Source: G963664835 sp965220775
Lineage (GTDB): Bacteria > Chloroflexota > UBA6077 > FW602-bin22 > JBCLEL01
Assembly (NCBI GenBank): GCA_965220775.1
Contig: OZ244845.1
Location: forward strand, 186,001 to 250,000
Reading direction: 5' to 3'
Length of the DNA stretch: 64,000 nucleotides
Numbering within the stretch: the stretch's first letter is position 1; each line of letters starts with the position of its first letter. Of the stretch, positions 49,275 through 57,935 are shown piece by piece. Both the position numbers and the translations under genes were made by a program. The notes under the pieces are model-generated. The model saw only the letters and a list, made by a program, of their open reading frames with translations, searched no databases and was not told the DNA's origin.

Positions 49275-49352
49275 GCCGAATAGCGTAGACTTCCGGGCTC
49301 CTCCACCAAACTTAACAAGGTCGAGAACCTTCTTGCCGAGGTTCAGGTTGGT
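49275..49352. repeat. Direct repeat, copy 2 (~78 bp)
   Basis: Second copy of the repeat at 48253-48329, in the same orientation, beginning CCGAATAGCGTAGACTTCCG. Confidence 0.6.
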
Positions 49353-49434
49353 GCTAGAGGCCGGCAGGCCTAGTAGACCTCCACGGAGGCTCCCGATCTA
49401 ACCTGAATCAGTATAAAAACGGGATCCAAGCAGA

Positions 49435-50349
49435 ATGCAAAAGAACTTCATCTCGTTCCTCGATTGGTCCGCGGAAGAACTCATGCACATAGTGGAAGCG
49501 GCGGAGGCCTTCCGACGGAGATGGAAGGCGAGGAACTCTCCTCCGACCCTTCGAGGAAAGCGCATCGCTTTGATATGGGACGGATCCGGCTGCCGGAATC
49601 GAGTTGCATTCGAGCTAGGCATAGCTGAACTCGCTGGCGTCTCAGTGGAAGTTCCTGGCGCCCTCGACGAAAGAGAACGTATCGAGGACGTTGCGCGTTA
49701 CTTGGACAATTGGTTCGACGCAATCGTCGCGAGAACCGCAACTCACGAGCATATGTTGAGGTTAGCTCGGTCTACCCGGGCGCCGGTCCTCAATGCCAGA
49801 ACTTCGTTCAATCATCCTTGTGAGATCTTGGGCGATCTAGCTTACTTGAAGGAACAGAGAGGCGAATTGGACGGTTTGAGAGTCGCGTTCATAGGCGAGG
49901 CTACAAACCTTGGGCACAGTTGGTTTGAGGCGGCGGCGCGATTTCCGATACACGTCGTTCAAGTGTGCCCGGAAGGATATGAGGTCAAGAAGGAGTTCCT
50001 CCAGGAGATCGCTCATGAGGCGGAAGGAGAGGTTGCGGTTTCGCAGGACCTGCTTTCAGCCGTCGCTGATGCCGACGTCATCTACACGGACTGTTGGCCG
50101 GCCAGAGAGACCGATGAGGACCATCGGAGAGTAAGCGATCTGTTCTTGCCATACCAAGTCACTGAGTGCGTGTTGATGGCAAGTTCGGACGAAGTGATAT
50201 TCTTACCTTGCCCTCCCGTACATAGAGGCGAAGAGGTGTCTGCGAGTGCCATGAACTCGCCGGCCTGCCACGTCTACGAGGCGAAAGAATACTTGCTGCA
50301 TGCGCAGAACGCGCTTCTGGCCGCGCTTCTCGATAGCGGAGGGACATAG
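49435..50349 (+). CDS. Aspartate/ornithine carbamoyltransferase-like protein with altered active site
   Basis: 304 residues, usual length and fold order of the family. In ornithine carbamoyltransferase the carbamoyl-phosphate loop is STRTRxSFE; here it is GCRNRVAFE. The HPxQ motif is HPCE, and the HCLPxxRGEE block is PCPPVHRGEE. TDCWPARETDE replaces the usual TDVWxSMG. The order and spacing are kept, so this is a real member with changed chemistry, either another carbamoyl acceptor or a non-catalytic paralogue. No arginine or pyrimidine gene is adjacent. The Nudix genes follow on the same strand. Confidence 0.75.
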   Translation: MQKNFISFLDWSAEELMHIVEAAEAFRRRWKARNSPPTLRGKRIALIWDGSGCRNRVAFELGIAELAGVSVEVPGALDERERIEDVARYLDNWFDAIVARTATHEHMLRLARSTRAPVLNARTSFNHPCEILGDLAYLKEQRGELDGLRVAFIGEATNLGHSWFEAAARFPIHVVQVCPEGYEVKKEFLQEIAHEAEGEVAVSQDLLSAVADADVIYTDCWPARETDEDHRRVSDLFLPYQVTECVLMASSDEVIFLPCPPVHRGEEVSASAMNSPACHVYEAKEYLLHAQNALLAALLDSGGT

Positions 50350-50420
50350 TTCCTGATCCCGGAACCTTGCACAGGCACATCGCACCGAGCGCCGGCTATC
50401 CACGAACTGAGGAGTAGCGA

Positions 50421-51050
50421 ATGTCCTTCCAGGACGAGATATATATGATCGCTGACGAGCTGCGCGGCATCGCGAACGAGGGAGCGCGCTATGCTGACAA
50501 CGACTACGACCGTCAGCGATATGGGCGGGCGCTATCACTCAGTGCTCGACTCGTTGCAGCCATCGAGCAGCGGTCGCCCGACGAGGTGATGGAGGAGTAC
50601 AAGCAGAACCTCGCCCGTGTTACGCCGTTCGTCGCCGCCTCAGCGGCCGTCTTCCGCGACGGATGCATACTCCTGATAAAGCGCGAAGACAATGGCCTTT
50701 GGGCGATGCCCGGCGGCTGGACCGAAGTCGGCGAGACGTGGGCGCAGTCGGTAGAGCGGGAGCTTCGCGAGGAGACGGGCGTGGTGGGAACAGCCAGGAA
50801 GCTGCTCGGCGTGTTCGACTCCAGGTTATGGCGCAGCCGCGCCAAGTATCAATTCTACAGTAGCGTATGGCTCGTCGAAGCCTCTGGGGATCAGGCTCCT
50901 GTCGCCGGCCCGGAAACAACAGGGGCCGGCTTCTTCGCGGAGCACGACTTGCCCACGGAACTGGCGCCGGGACACTTACGTCAGGTACCGATGGCATTCA
51001 AGCTCGCGCGCGGAGATCTGCCGGTGCCCTACTTCGACCCGACGACCTGA
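50421..51050 (+). CDS. Nudix hydrolase with N-terminal helical domain, copy 1
   Basis: 209 residues. An N-terminal helical region (about residues 1-60, DEIYMIADELRGIANEGARY) precedes the Nudix domain, whose box is GGWTEVGETWAQSVERELRE then ETGVVG. The layout is that of the 'NUDIX hydrolase N-terminal' group, which includes ADP-ribose and sugar-nucleotide pyrophosphatases. The C-terminal PMAFKLARGDLPVPYFDP is identical in the next gene. The pair is a tandem duplication with 49 bp between the copies. Confidence 0.87.
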   Translation: MSFQDEIYMIADELRGIANEGARYADNDYDRQRYGRALSLSARLVAAIEQRSPDEVMEEYKQNLARVTPFVAASAAVFRDGCILLIKREDNGLWAMPGGWTEVGETWAQSVERELREETGVVGTARKLLGVFDSRLWRSRAKYQFYSSVWLVEASGDQAPVAGPETTGAGFFAEHDLPTELAPGHLRQVPMAFKLARGDLPVPYFDPTT

Positions 51051-51099
51051 TACCCGATTGAATGGAACTGCTGGCGATGGTCGATTAGAGGAGTAGAGA

Positions 51100-51729
51100 G
51101 TGTCCATCCAGGACGAGATGAATATGGTCGCCGACGAGCTGCGCAGCATCGCGAACGAAGGGATGCGCTATGCCGACAACGACTACGACCGCAAGCGATA
51201 CGGGCGCGCGCTATCACTCAGTGCTCGACTGGTTTCATCCATTGAGAAGAGGCCGGAAGACGAAGTGATGGAGGAATACAAGCAGAACCTTGCCCGTGTC
51301 ACGCCGGCTGTCGGCGCCGAGGCGGCCGTCTTACGGGATGGAACCATGCTCCTGATCAAGCGCGAAGACAATGGTCTCTGGGCTATGCCCGGCGGCGTGA
51401 CTGAAGTCGGCGAGACGTGGGCGCAGTCGGCCGAACGGGAGCTCCGCGAAGAGACAGGCGTGGTCGGAACTGCCAAGAAGCTGCTGGGCGTGTTCGACTC
51501 TAGAATATGGGGCAGCCGTTCCAAGTATCACTTCTACGCCGGCGTTTGGCTGGTGGAGGCTTCCGACGACCGGGCCCCGATTGCCGGCCCGGAAACGACT
51601 GACGTGGGCTTCTTCGCGGAGCACGACTTGCCTGCGGAGCTGTCGCCGGGACATATGCGCCGGATACCGATGGCGTTCAAGCTCGCGCGCGGAGATCTGC
51701 CGGTGCCCTACTTCGATCCGACGACCTGA
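51100..51729 (+). CDS. Nudix hydrolase with N-terminal helical domain, copy 2
   Basis: 209 residues, near-identical in length and in most positions to the gene upstream. Box: GGVTEVGETWAQSAERELRE then ETGVVG. The start is GTG at 51100, with GAGGAG 6 bp upstream. Differences are spread over the protein, including the residue before the box (W to V), so the copies are not very recent and may differ in substrate. A good intrinsic terminator follows. Confidence 0.87.
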   Translation: MSIQDEMNMVADELRSIANEGMRYADNDYDRKRYGRALSLSARLVSSIEKRPEDEVMEEYKQNLARVTPAVGAEAAVLRDGTMLLIKREDNGLWAMPGGVTEVGETWAQSAERELREETGVVGTAKKLLGVFDSRIWGSRSKYHFYAGVWLVEASDDRAPIAGPETTDVGFFAEHDLPAELSPGHMRRIPMAFKLARGDLPVPYFDPTT

Positions 51730-51791
51730 ATCACGATTGGCGAAAGCTATAGCAGGTCATCCCCATCGGATCTAGAAGAGATCGATCAGGG

Positions 51792-51831
51792 TGTGCCGGC
51801 AGCGCCGCCGGCACATTTGTTTTGCATTTTT
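51792..51831 (+). terminator. Intrinsic terminator after the Nudix pair
   Basis: TGTGCCGGC and GCCGGCACA form a perfect 9 bp stem with an AGCGCC loop, followed by TTTGTTTTGCATTTTT. It closes the transcription unit containing the two Nudix genes. Confidence 0.8.
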
Positions 51832-51994
51832 CACTTTTTTGTAGCGGTCCTGGGTGAATTGATGGTGGCCGGCAAAGCCCGAATACCGAACGTTTGCGCG
51901 ATGATTATATCACAGTGAGAGCTATGAAGTGCGAACTGATAGAGGCCGGCAAACTGTTTCGTGTCTCATCGAAGCCACCCACAACCCCCCTGGA

Positions 51995-52012
51995 TTCCGG
52001 CGTTCGCCGGAA
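51995..52012. repeat. REP-like palindrome, copy 3
   Basis: TTCCGGC-GTTC-GCCGGAA in the context CCTGGATTCCGG...GGAACGACGAGG. It is related to the two copies between the exporter units. The remainder of 51832-52132 shows no gene. Confidence 0.55.
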
Positions 52013-52132
52013 CGACGAGGTGCCGGCTCCGGCCAACGGGCCAGCAACGAAGTGCGAATTCCACAGAGGCTTCGGTGGCATGTCACGGGGCTGCGCCACG
52101 ATTACGGGCCACAAAGTAGAATTGGGGCAATA

Positions 52133-54292
52133 ATGAGAAAAACGCTGAGCCATATTTGCGTGCTGCTGCCGCTCGCGCTAGTCTTGGCAGGCTGTCAGCC
52201 GGAGACGCGCATTCTCGAGAAGCCGGTAGAAGTCGAAGTCACCCGCATCGTCGAGATGCCGGTCGAGGTAGAAGTCACTCGCGTGATCGAGATGCCAGTC
52301 GAAGTGGTCGTCACTCGCGTCGTCGAGATGCCGGCGCCAACTACGGTCACCCGCACGGTTGAGAAACCTCCTGGAAAAACCGCGACCCAGCCGGCTGGCG
52401 ATGACGAACCTACTCCAGCGACCATGCGGTCGCCTGAGACGGTCTCCCCTCCTCGAGTTAACGTCGCTCCGTTTGGGTCAGCCTCGACCTCAATGAGCAC
52501 ACAATCGCCATTAGGCGCGATAGACGGCGATCCGGAAACTTTATGGTCGTCGGGTGGTCTTCCTGTTCAATGGATTGAGGTGGCGTTTGACAGACTGTAT
52601 TTGATCGACCGCTTTGAGTTGTTGGTGGCGCAGACGCCGCCGGGCGAAACCACTCATCAGATCTGGATCAGCGATGCCGCGGGCGTACTCACCAAGATTC
52701 ACGAGTTTGCCGACCTTCCCACCACGGACGGACAGACCCTGGAACTATCGATCGATCCACCTGTGACGCTAGACCGAGTGATGATCCTGACCACCAAGGG
52801 CCCTAGCTTTGTGGCCTGGCGCGAAGTCAGATTGATTGGCAAACCGGCACCACAACCACTGGTCGATTGGGAGCCGGCGGCTTGGAGGCAATTGAACCTG
52901 GGCGACCGTCTAGACAAACCTGTACAGATAACCAACGCCGGCGACGGCAGCGGCCGGCTCTTCGTGGTAGAGCAAGAGGGCCGGATCAAGGTCATCAGCA
53001 ATGGAAACCTGCTGCCCACACCCTTCCTCGACATATCCGAGCACGTTGCCTGCTGTCACGAGCAGGGTCTGTTCAATGTGACTTTTCCGCCGGGCTACGG
53101 TGAGAAACAGTATTTCTACGTCAACTACACGAACGCCGAAGGCGACACTGAGATCGTTCGATACAGACCGTCCTCTGACCCTAACGTCGCGGATCCTGAG
53201 AGCGCCGAGTTGATTCTGCGAATCGAACAACCCGACGTCGTTCACAACGGCGGGCATATGGCATTTGGGCCAAAAGACGGCTACCTCTACATCGGCACAG
53301 GCGATGGCGGCCCCGCGAACGACGTTTCAGATCGATCACAGAATCCTAGCAGTCTGCTGGGAAAGATGCTGAGGATAGACGTAGAGTCCGGCATCTATCC
53401 TTACGCCATTCCGGACGACAACCCGTTCGTCCAAATCGAAGACTACCGGGGCGAGATATGGGCAATGGGTCTGCGGAACCCGTGGGGCTTCGCGTTCGAT
53501 GTTAAGACCGGCGATTTATATATCAGCGATGTGGGAGACCTGGGATTCGAAGAGGTGAACTATCAGCCGGGCTCCAGCAAGGGTGGTGAGAACTATGGCT
53601 GGCCCATAGTGGAAGGCATCCAATGTTACAAAGCGGAAATGTGTGACACAACCGGCCTGACCGAACCGGTAGCAACATACCCGCGCTCAATAGGTTGCGC
53701 GGTCATCGGCGGTCCCGTCTATCGCGGCTCCCAGTTCATCGCGATGCAGGGCATCTATTTCTACGCCGACTTCTGCGAAGGGCAAATATGGGGGTTGAAG
53801 AAGGTTGACGATACGTGGAAAACCCTACTGCTCTACAAACTTCGTTTCCCAATCACCACCATCGGCGAGGACGAGGACGGCAAACTGTATCTCACCAACT
53901 ACCACGACAGCTTGATTCTTGCCTTGGAGAGACTGGCTCAAGCCTCCGCACCCAAGCCCACCAGCGCTGCCGCTACTACAGTCACACCGACCGAGACGCC
54001 TGTTTCTCTCGCCGCACAAGGTAGGGTAATGTTCGTCGATCGAGGATGCGTAGCCTGTCACGTGGTCTCGTCGGTCCCCGAGGCCGTCGGTACGTCGGGG
54101 CCGGCTCTCGATGGCTTCGGCGATCCTTCGAAGTGGCCGCTGATCGCCGGCGTGCTGGCCAACACTCCAGACAACACTAAACGCTGGATCCTCGACCCGG
54201 TCTCCTTCAAGGTGGACACCGCGATGGTGAACATGGGTCTCTCCGACGCCGACGCGGACGCCATCGTAGCATTCCTCGGGACTCTCAAATGA
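52133..54292 (+). CDS. Sugar (sorbosone-type) dehydrogenase-cytochrome c lipoprotein, copy 1
   Basis: Exported lipoprotein of 719 residues. The signal peptide ends LALVLAGC. A stalk of VEVEVTR(I/V)VEMP repeats follows (about residues 28-75). Next come an F5/8-type C (discoidin-like) domain (about 110-235: VAPFGSAS...PETLWSS), a glucose/sorbosone dehydrogenase beta-propeller (about 250-590: VVEQEGRIKVI, HNGGHMAFGPKDGYLYIGTG) that would use PQQ, and a C-terminal cytochrome c domain with GCVACH as haem site. The electrons from sugar oxidation would pass to the fused haem. The ATG at 52133 is chosen because the signal peptide begins there. Confidence 0.83.
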   Translation: MRKTLSHICVLLPLALVLAGCQPETRILEKPVEVEVTRIVEMPVEVEVTRVIEMPVEVVVTRVVEMPAPTTVTRTVEKPPGKTATQPAGDDEPTPATMRSPETVSPPRVNVAPFGSASTSMSTQSPLGAIDGDPETLWSSGGLPVQWIEVAFDRLYLIDRFELLVAQTPPGETTHQIWISDAAGVLTKIHEFADLPTTDGQTLELSIDPPVTLDRVMILTTKGPSFVAWREVRLIGKPAPQPLVDWEPAAWRQLNLGDRLDKPVQITNAGDGSGRLFVVEQEGRIKVISNGNLLPTPFLDISEHVACCHEQGLFNVTFPPGYGEKQYFYVNYTNAEGDTEIVRYRPSSDPNVADPESAELILRIEQPDVVHNGGHMAFGPKDGYLYIGTGDGGPANDVSDRSQNPSSLLGKMLRIDVESGIYPYAIPDDNPFVQIEDYRGEIWAMGLRNPWGFAFDVKTGDLYISDVGDLGFEEVNYQPGSSKGGENYGWPIVEGIQCYKAEMCDTTGLTEPVATYPRSIGCAVIGGPVYRGSQFIAMQGIYFYADFCEGQIWGLKKVDDTWKTLLLYKLRFPITTIGEDEDGKLYLTNYHDSLILALERLAQASAPKPTSAAATTVTPTETPVSLAAQGRVMFVDRGCVACHVVSSVPEAVGTSGPALDGFGDPSKWPLIAGVLANTPDNTKRWILDPVSFKVDTAMVNMGLSDADADAIVAFLGTLK

Positions 54293-54323
54293 GTTGCCCG
54301 GCGAGACGAATAGCCAAGATTGA

Positions 54324-56612
54324 ATGAATAGAATCCCAAGAAATCCCTCCAAACTGGGGCGATTCCTGAAGCAAGGATATCCGCCGGCAAGTAACAGGTT
54401 GACTCGCGTCGCAGCCGCGCTTCTAGGTGCAGCTCTACTTATGGTCCTGGCAGCCTGTCAGCCCCAGACAATCGAGGTGGAGATACCTGTCACTCGTATC
54501 GTCGAGGTGCCTGTCGAGACAGTGGTTGAGAAGCCGGTTGAGGTGCAGGTCACCCGCGTCGTCGAGAAGCCGGTCGAAGTAGAAGTCACCCGCGTGGTCG
54601 AGAAGCCGGTTGAAGTGGTTGCCACCCGCGTCGTCGAGAAGCCGGTTGAGGTGGTTGTCACCCGCGTCGTCGAGAAGCCGGTTGAGGTGGTTGTCACCCG
54701 CGTCGTCGAGAAGCCGGTTGAAATAGTGGTTACCCGGTTGGTCGAAACATCGGTCGAAGAGGTCGCTACTGAGGCTCCAGATTGGCCAAATGTCGCCCCG
54801 TTCGGCTCAGTTCGAGTAACAACCGGCGGAGAGTCGCGCATGGCTGCCGTAGACGGAGATCCGCAAACTTCCTGGTCGTCAAAGCTCTTTCCTGTTCAGT
54901 CGCTCCAGGTGACACTTGACAAATTCTACCTGGTGGACCGCATCGAGATGGTCGTCGAACAGTCGCCGGCCGGCGAAACCAGCCATCAGATCTGGATCGG
55001 CGGTGCTTCGGGAGTGCTCACCAAGTTCTACGAGTTTGTCGACGTGCCCACCTCAGACGGACAGACCCTAAGCCTGTCGGTGAATCCACCTCTGGTACTG
55101 GATCGAGTGATGATCCTGACTACGAAAAGCCCCAGTTGGGTCGCCTGGAGCGAGGTCAGAGTGTTTGGCGGCCCAACACTACAGCCGGAAGTGGCAGGAG
55201 TTCCACCGGATTGGCCGCAAATCAAACTGCGCGGCGATCTGGAGATGCTAGTTCAGATCACTAACGCCGGCGACGGCAGCGGCCGTCTGTTCGTGGTCGA
55301 GCAGAAGGGCCGCATCAGGGTCATCAGCGATGGGGGCTTGCTTGCCACCCCTTTCCTCGATATTTCAGACCAGGTTGCGTGCTGCGGGGAGCAAGGTCTA
55401 CTCAGCGTGGCTTTTCCGCCGGATTATTCCAACAAACGTTATTTCTACGTCAACTATACGAACGCCGAAGGCGACACTGAGATCGTGAGATACAGGCTGT
55501 CCTCTGACCCTAACATCGCGGATCCAGAGAGTGCCGAGATGATTCTACGAATCGATCAGCCCGATGTAATTCACAACGGCGGGCACATGGCGTTTGGGCC
55601 GAAAGATGGCTACCTGTACATCGGCACAGGAGATGGCGGACCCTTTCGTGACCCGGGCAATCGAGGACAGGATCCTGATACCCTTCTGGGTAAGATGCTG
55701 CGGATAGACGTAGAGTCCGGCGTAACGCCTTACGCTATTCCAGAAGACAACCCGTTTGCTCAGACGGACGGCTACCGAGGCGAGATCTGGGCCCTGGGTC
55801 TGCGCAACCCCTGGGGTTTCGCCTTCGACAGCAGGACCGGCGACCTGTTTATAGGCGATGTGGGGGCGGGCGAGTTCGAAGAGATCAACTACCAGCCGGC
55901 CTCAAGCGGAGGCGGCGAGAACTATGGTTGGTCAATGTTCGAAGGCACTCATTGCCCCAGGCCTCACGTTTGTGATACAACTGGGCTCACTCAACCTGTT
56001 GCCGAATATCCGCATTCACAAGGATGTGCGATCATTGGCGGACCCGTCTATCGCGGCTCCCAATTCGCCTCCATGCAGGGCATCTATTTCTACGCCGATT
56101 TCTGCTCCGGGCGCATCTGGGGTTTGAGGAATATTGACGGTAAATGGGTAAGCGCGCTACTCTACGACGCTCCTTTCCGAACGACAAGTATCGGCGAGGA
56201 CGAGGACGGCAACCTCTACGTCGCCAATTACTCTGACGGCACTATTTACGCCTTGGAGGGGGAGGTCCAAGCCCCCGCGACCGATTCAGTCAGCAGCGCT
56301 GCGGTTACGGCCGAGCCCGCTGTCTCCCTCGCTGAAAATGGCAGGTTATTGTTCGTAGAGCGTGGATGCGTCGCCTGTCACGTGGTCTCGTCGGTCCCCG
56401 AGGCCGTAGGTACGTCGGGGCCGGCTCTCGACGGCTTCGGCGATCCTTCGAAGTGGCCGCTGATCGCCGGCGTACTGGGTAACACCCCAGAAAACGTCAG
56501 ACGCTGGATCCTCGACCCGGTCCGGTTCAAGCCGGACACCGCCATGGTAAACATGGGCCTCTCCGAGGAAGACGCCGAAGCCATCGTGGCGTTTCTTCAG
56601 ACTCTGAAATAG
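54324..56612 (+). CDS. Sugar (sorbosone-type) dehydrogenase-cytochrome c lipoprotein, copy 2
   Basis: Tandem paralogue of 762 residues, starting 31 bp after the first. An N-terminal basic region precedes the signal peptide (LLMVLAAC). The stalk is longer than in copy 1, with about seven 12-residue units of the type VEKPVEVVVTRV. The domain order is otherwise the same: discoidin-like, propeller (HNGGHMAFGPKDGYLYIGTG is identical in both) and cytochrome c (GCVACH). The last 90 residues are almost unchanged from copy 1 while the N-terminal half has diverged, so gene conversion or constraint is acting at the 3' end. Confidence 0.83.
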   Translation: MNRIPRNPSKLGRFLKQGYPPASNRLTRVAAALLGAALLMVLAACQPQTIEVEIPVTRIVEVPVETVVEKPVEVQVTRVVEKPVEVEVTRVVEKPVEVVATRVVEKPVEVVVTRVVEKPVEVVVTRVVEKPVEIVVTRLVETSVEEVATEAPDWPNVAPFGSVRVTTGGESRMAAVDGDPQTSWSSKLFPVQSLQVTLDKFYLVDRIEMVVEQSPAGETSHQIWIGGASGVLTKFYEFVDVPTSDGQTLSLSVNPPLVLDRVMILTTKSPSWVAWSEVRVFGGPTLQPEVAGVPPDWPQIKLRGDLEMLVQITNAGDGSGRLFVVEQKGRIRVISDGGLLATPFLDISDQVACCGEQGLLSVAFPPDYSNKRYFYVNYTNAEGDTEIVRYRLSSDPNIADPESAEMILRIDQPDVIHNGGHMAFGPKDGYLYIGTGDGGPFRDPGNRGQDPDTLLGKMLRIDVESGVTPYAIPEDNPFAQTDGYRGEIWALGLRNPWGFAFDSRTGDLFIGDVGAGEFEEINYQPASSGGGENYGWSMFEGTHCPRPHVCDTTGLTQPVAEYPHSQGCAIIGGPVYRGSQFASMQGIYFYADFCSGRIWGLRNIDGKWVSALLYDAPFRTTSIGEDEDGNLYVANYSDGTIYALEGEVQAPATDSVSSAAVTAEPAVSLAENGRLLFVERGCVACHVVSSVPEAVGTSGPALDGFGDPSKWPLIAGVLGNTPENVRRWILDPVRFKPDTAMVNMGLSEEDAEAIVAFLQTLK
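54475..54750 (+). repeat. In-frame 36 bp tandem repeats coding for the lipoprotein stalk
   Basis: About seven units of the form GTCGAGAAGCCGGTTGAGGT plus 16 more bases, each coding for VEKPVEVxVTRV. Some neighbouring units are identical in DNA, so the copy number can change by slippage. Shorter tracts of the same kind are in the lipoproteins at 52133 and 42415. Confidence 0.75.
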
Positions 56613-56665
56613 GCTGCGAAACCAAGCGAAACTACCAAAGACCCGCCATCTCAGCCGCCGGCGAA

Positions 56666-57328
56666 TTACTCATCCACACGCAGCCCGTAGGAGCGCAGTA
56701 GCCCTGTGAGGGCGCGCCGGTTGTTCGCGCCGCGATGCAACTGGAATACCGACGCGTGGATGCCAAGCTCGCCGGCGCCGGCAACATTGTCCTCCTGGTC
56801 GTCCAGGAACAGCACCCGGTCCGGCGGAAGCTGGATGGCGGCCAGAACCTGCTCGAAGTAGGCTCTGCTCGGCTTGGCGTAACCCAACCAGCAGGAGTAG
56901 AACTGCCGCTCGAAGCGCTCTCGATACCCTAGCGTCTCCGACATGTACTTCGCTCTGCGGCTTTGCTGATTGCTCGCCAGGTAGCACCTGGTGCCGGACT
57001 CTCGCAGCCGGGCAACGACACTCAGCACGTCGGAATGGACGTCGATGGCGTTGAGTATGCTCAGAATCTTGGCCGGGTCTGCGGTGGAGCCGCGGCGTCG
57101 GAGGAGCGCCCTCATGCCTGGAATAAGGTCGGTTCTGGCGGTGAGAGCGGGCCGCTCGACCTTGAAGATTTCCTCGATGAACCCGTCGACGTCTTCATCT
57201 CCCGGCGGAAGGAGTTGCGCCAGGCTGTCCCGCGCTCCGGCGGAAACTGTCTGGAGCACGCCGTCGGCATCGAAAAGCACGGCGTCGATAGAGCCCTTCG
57301 GAATCGGGGCCGGCCGACTATCGCTCAT
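56666..57328 (-). CDS. HAD-superfamily hydrolase
   Basis: 220 residues. Motif I is VLFDADGVLQ, motif II CYLASNQQSR, motif III Lys in LGYAKPSRAYF and motif IV VLFLDDQEDNVAGA. It belongs to the HAD-IA (YihX/epoxide hydrolase N-terminal-like) type with a helical cap. It is convergent with the dehydrogenase pair. It is unrelated in detail to the HAD protein at 43908. The substrate is unknown. Confidence 0.84.
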   Translation of the reverse strand: MSDSRPAPIPKGSIDAVLFDADGVLQTVSAGARDSLAQLLPPGDEDVDGFIEEIFKVERPALTARTDLIPGMRALLRRRGSTADPAKILSILNAIDVHSDVLSVVARLRESGTRCYLASNQQSRRAKYMSETLGYRERFERQFYSCWLGYAKPSRAYFEQVLAAIQLPPDRVLFLDDQEDNVAGAGELGIHASVFQLHRGANNRRALTGLLRSYGLRVDE

Positions 57329-57344
57329 CTACGAGACTCAGATA

Positions 57345-57420
57345 CATAGGTGGGTGTGTAGCCGGCGGCCCTCAGCCGGCATTGCCGCGAGTTCATCGCT
57401 AGTAAAGCACGTCAGTCGCA
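57345..57420 (-). pseudogene. Short Uma2-like fragment
   Basis: In one minus-strand frame the sequence encodes FTSDELAAMPAEGR, which matches VTADELAAMSAEGR near the start of the neighbouring truncated Uma2 gene. Only this motif remains. Confidence 0.3.
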
Positions 57421-57424
57421 CAAT

Positions 57425-57673
57425 CTAGTCCTCGAATATGTCGCCAACTGGGCAGGAGAAGCCGGCGAAAACGTCGCCGGTAACGACTTTGCCCAGCCGG
57501 CGGGTCGTCGCGTGGTGGTTCATCAGCATCGTCAGCTTGGCAACGATCGCTCCATGCTCAAATCCGGTCGGCGCAATCTCCACCACCTCTCCACGAACTA
57601 GCTCGAGCCGGCCTTCAGCCGACATCGCCGCGAGCTCGTCGGCGGTTACTGGTTTGCTTCTCGCTACTGGCAT
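57425..57673 (-). CDS. Truncated Uma2-family (DUF820) nuclease-like protein
   Basis: 82 residues. VTADELAAMSAEGRLELVRG EVVEI-type opening, GFEHGAIVAKLTMLMNHH and VVTGDVFAGF are the first half of the Uma2 family, which normally has about 190 residues. The protein ends before the catalytic Asp and Glu residues of the restriction-endonuclease fold, so it cannot be active. It is probably a remnant left when DNA beyond 57425 was replaced. ATG start. Confidence 0.6.
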   Translation of the reverse strand: MPVARSKPVTADELAAMSAEGRLELVRGEVVEIAPTGFEHGAIVAKLTMLMNHHATTRRLGKVVTGDVFAGFSCPVGDIFED

Positions 57674-57935
57674 CTAAGAGTCGCTCCTACACCCCAATCT
57701 GGCGAAGTGCCTATCCAACTCAGGTCAAGGATCTGGGTCTCGATCGGAAAACTGCGTCCGTAATCCAGCTCGTGGGAGACAGAATTGTCTTCGATTATAG
57801 CCGCCGGCGACGCCGAACGACCCGTAGAGAACGAATTTTCGACTAATTTTTGGCGGGAGGTTTCCATTTTGGGGTGCTAACTGCATACTATATATAAAGA
57901 CTAGAACATATATTCACTTCATAGGAATTGAAATA
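57674..57935. other. AT-rich spacer before the phage module
   Basis: No gene seen. The stretch around 57885-57925 (ACTATATATAAAGAC) is much more AT-rich than its surroundings and probably holds the promoter of the phage genes. No attachment-site duplication could be recognised. Confidence 0.35.
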
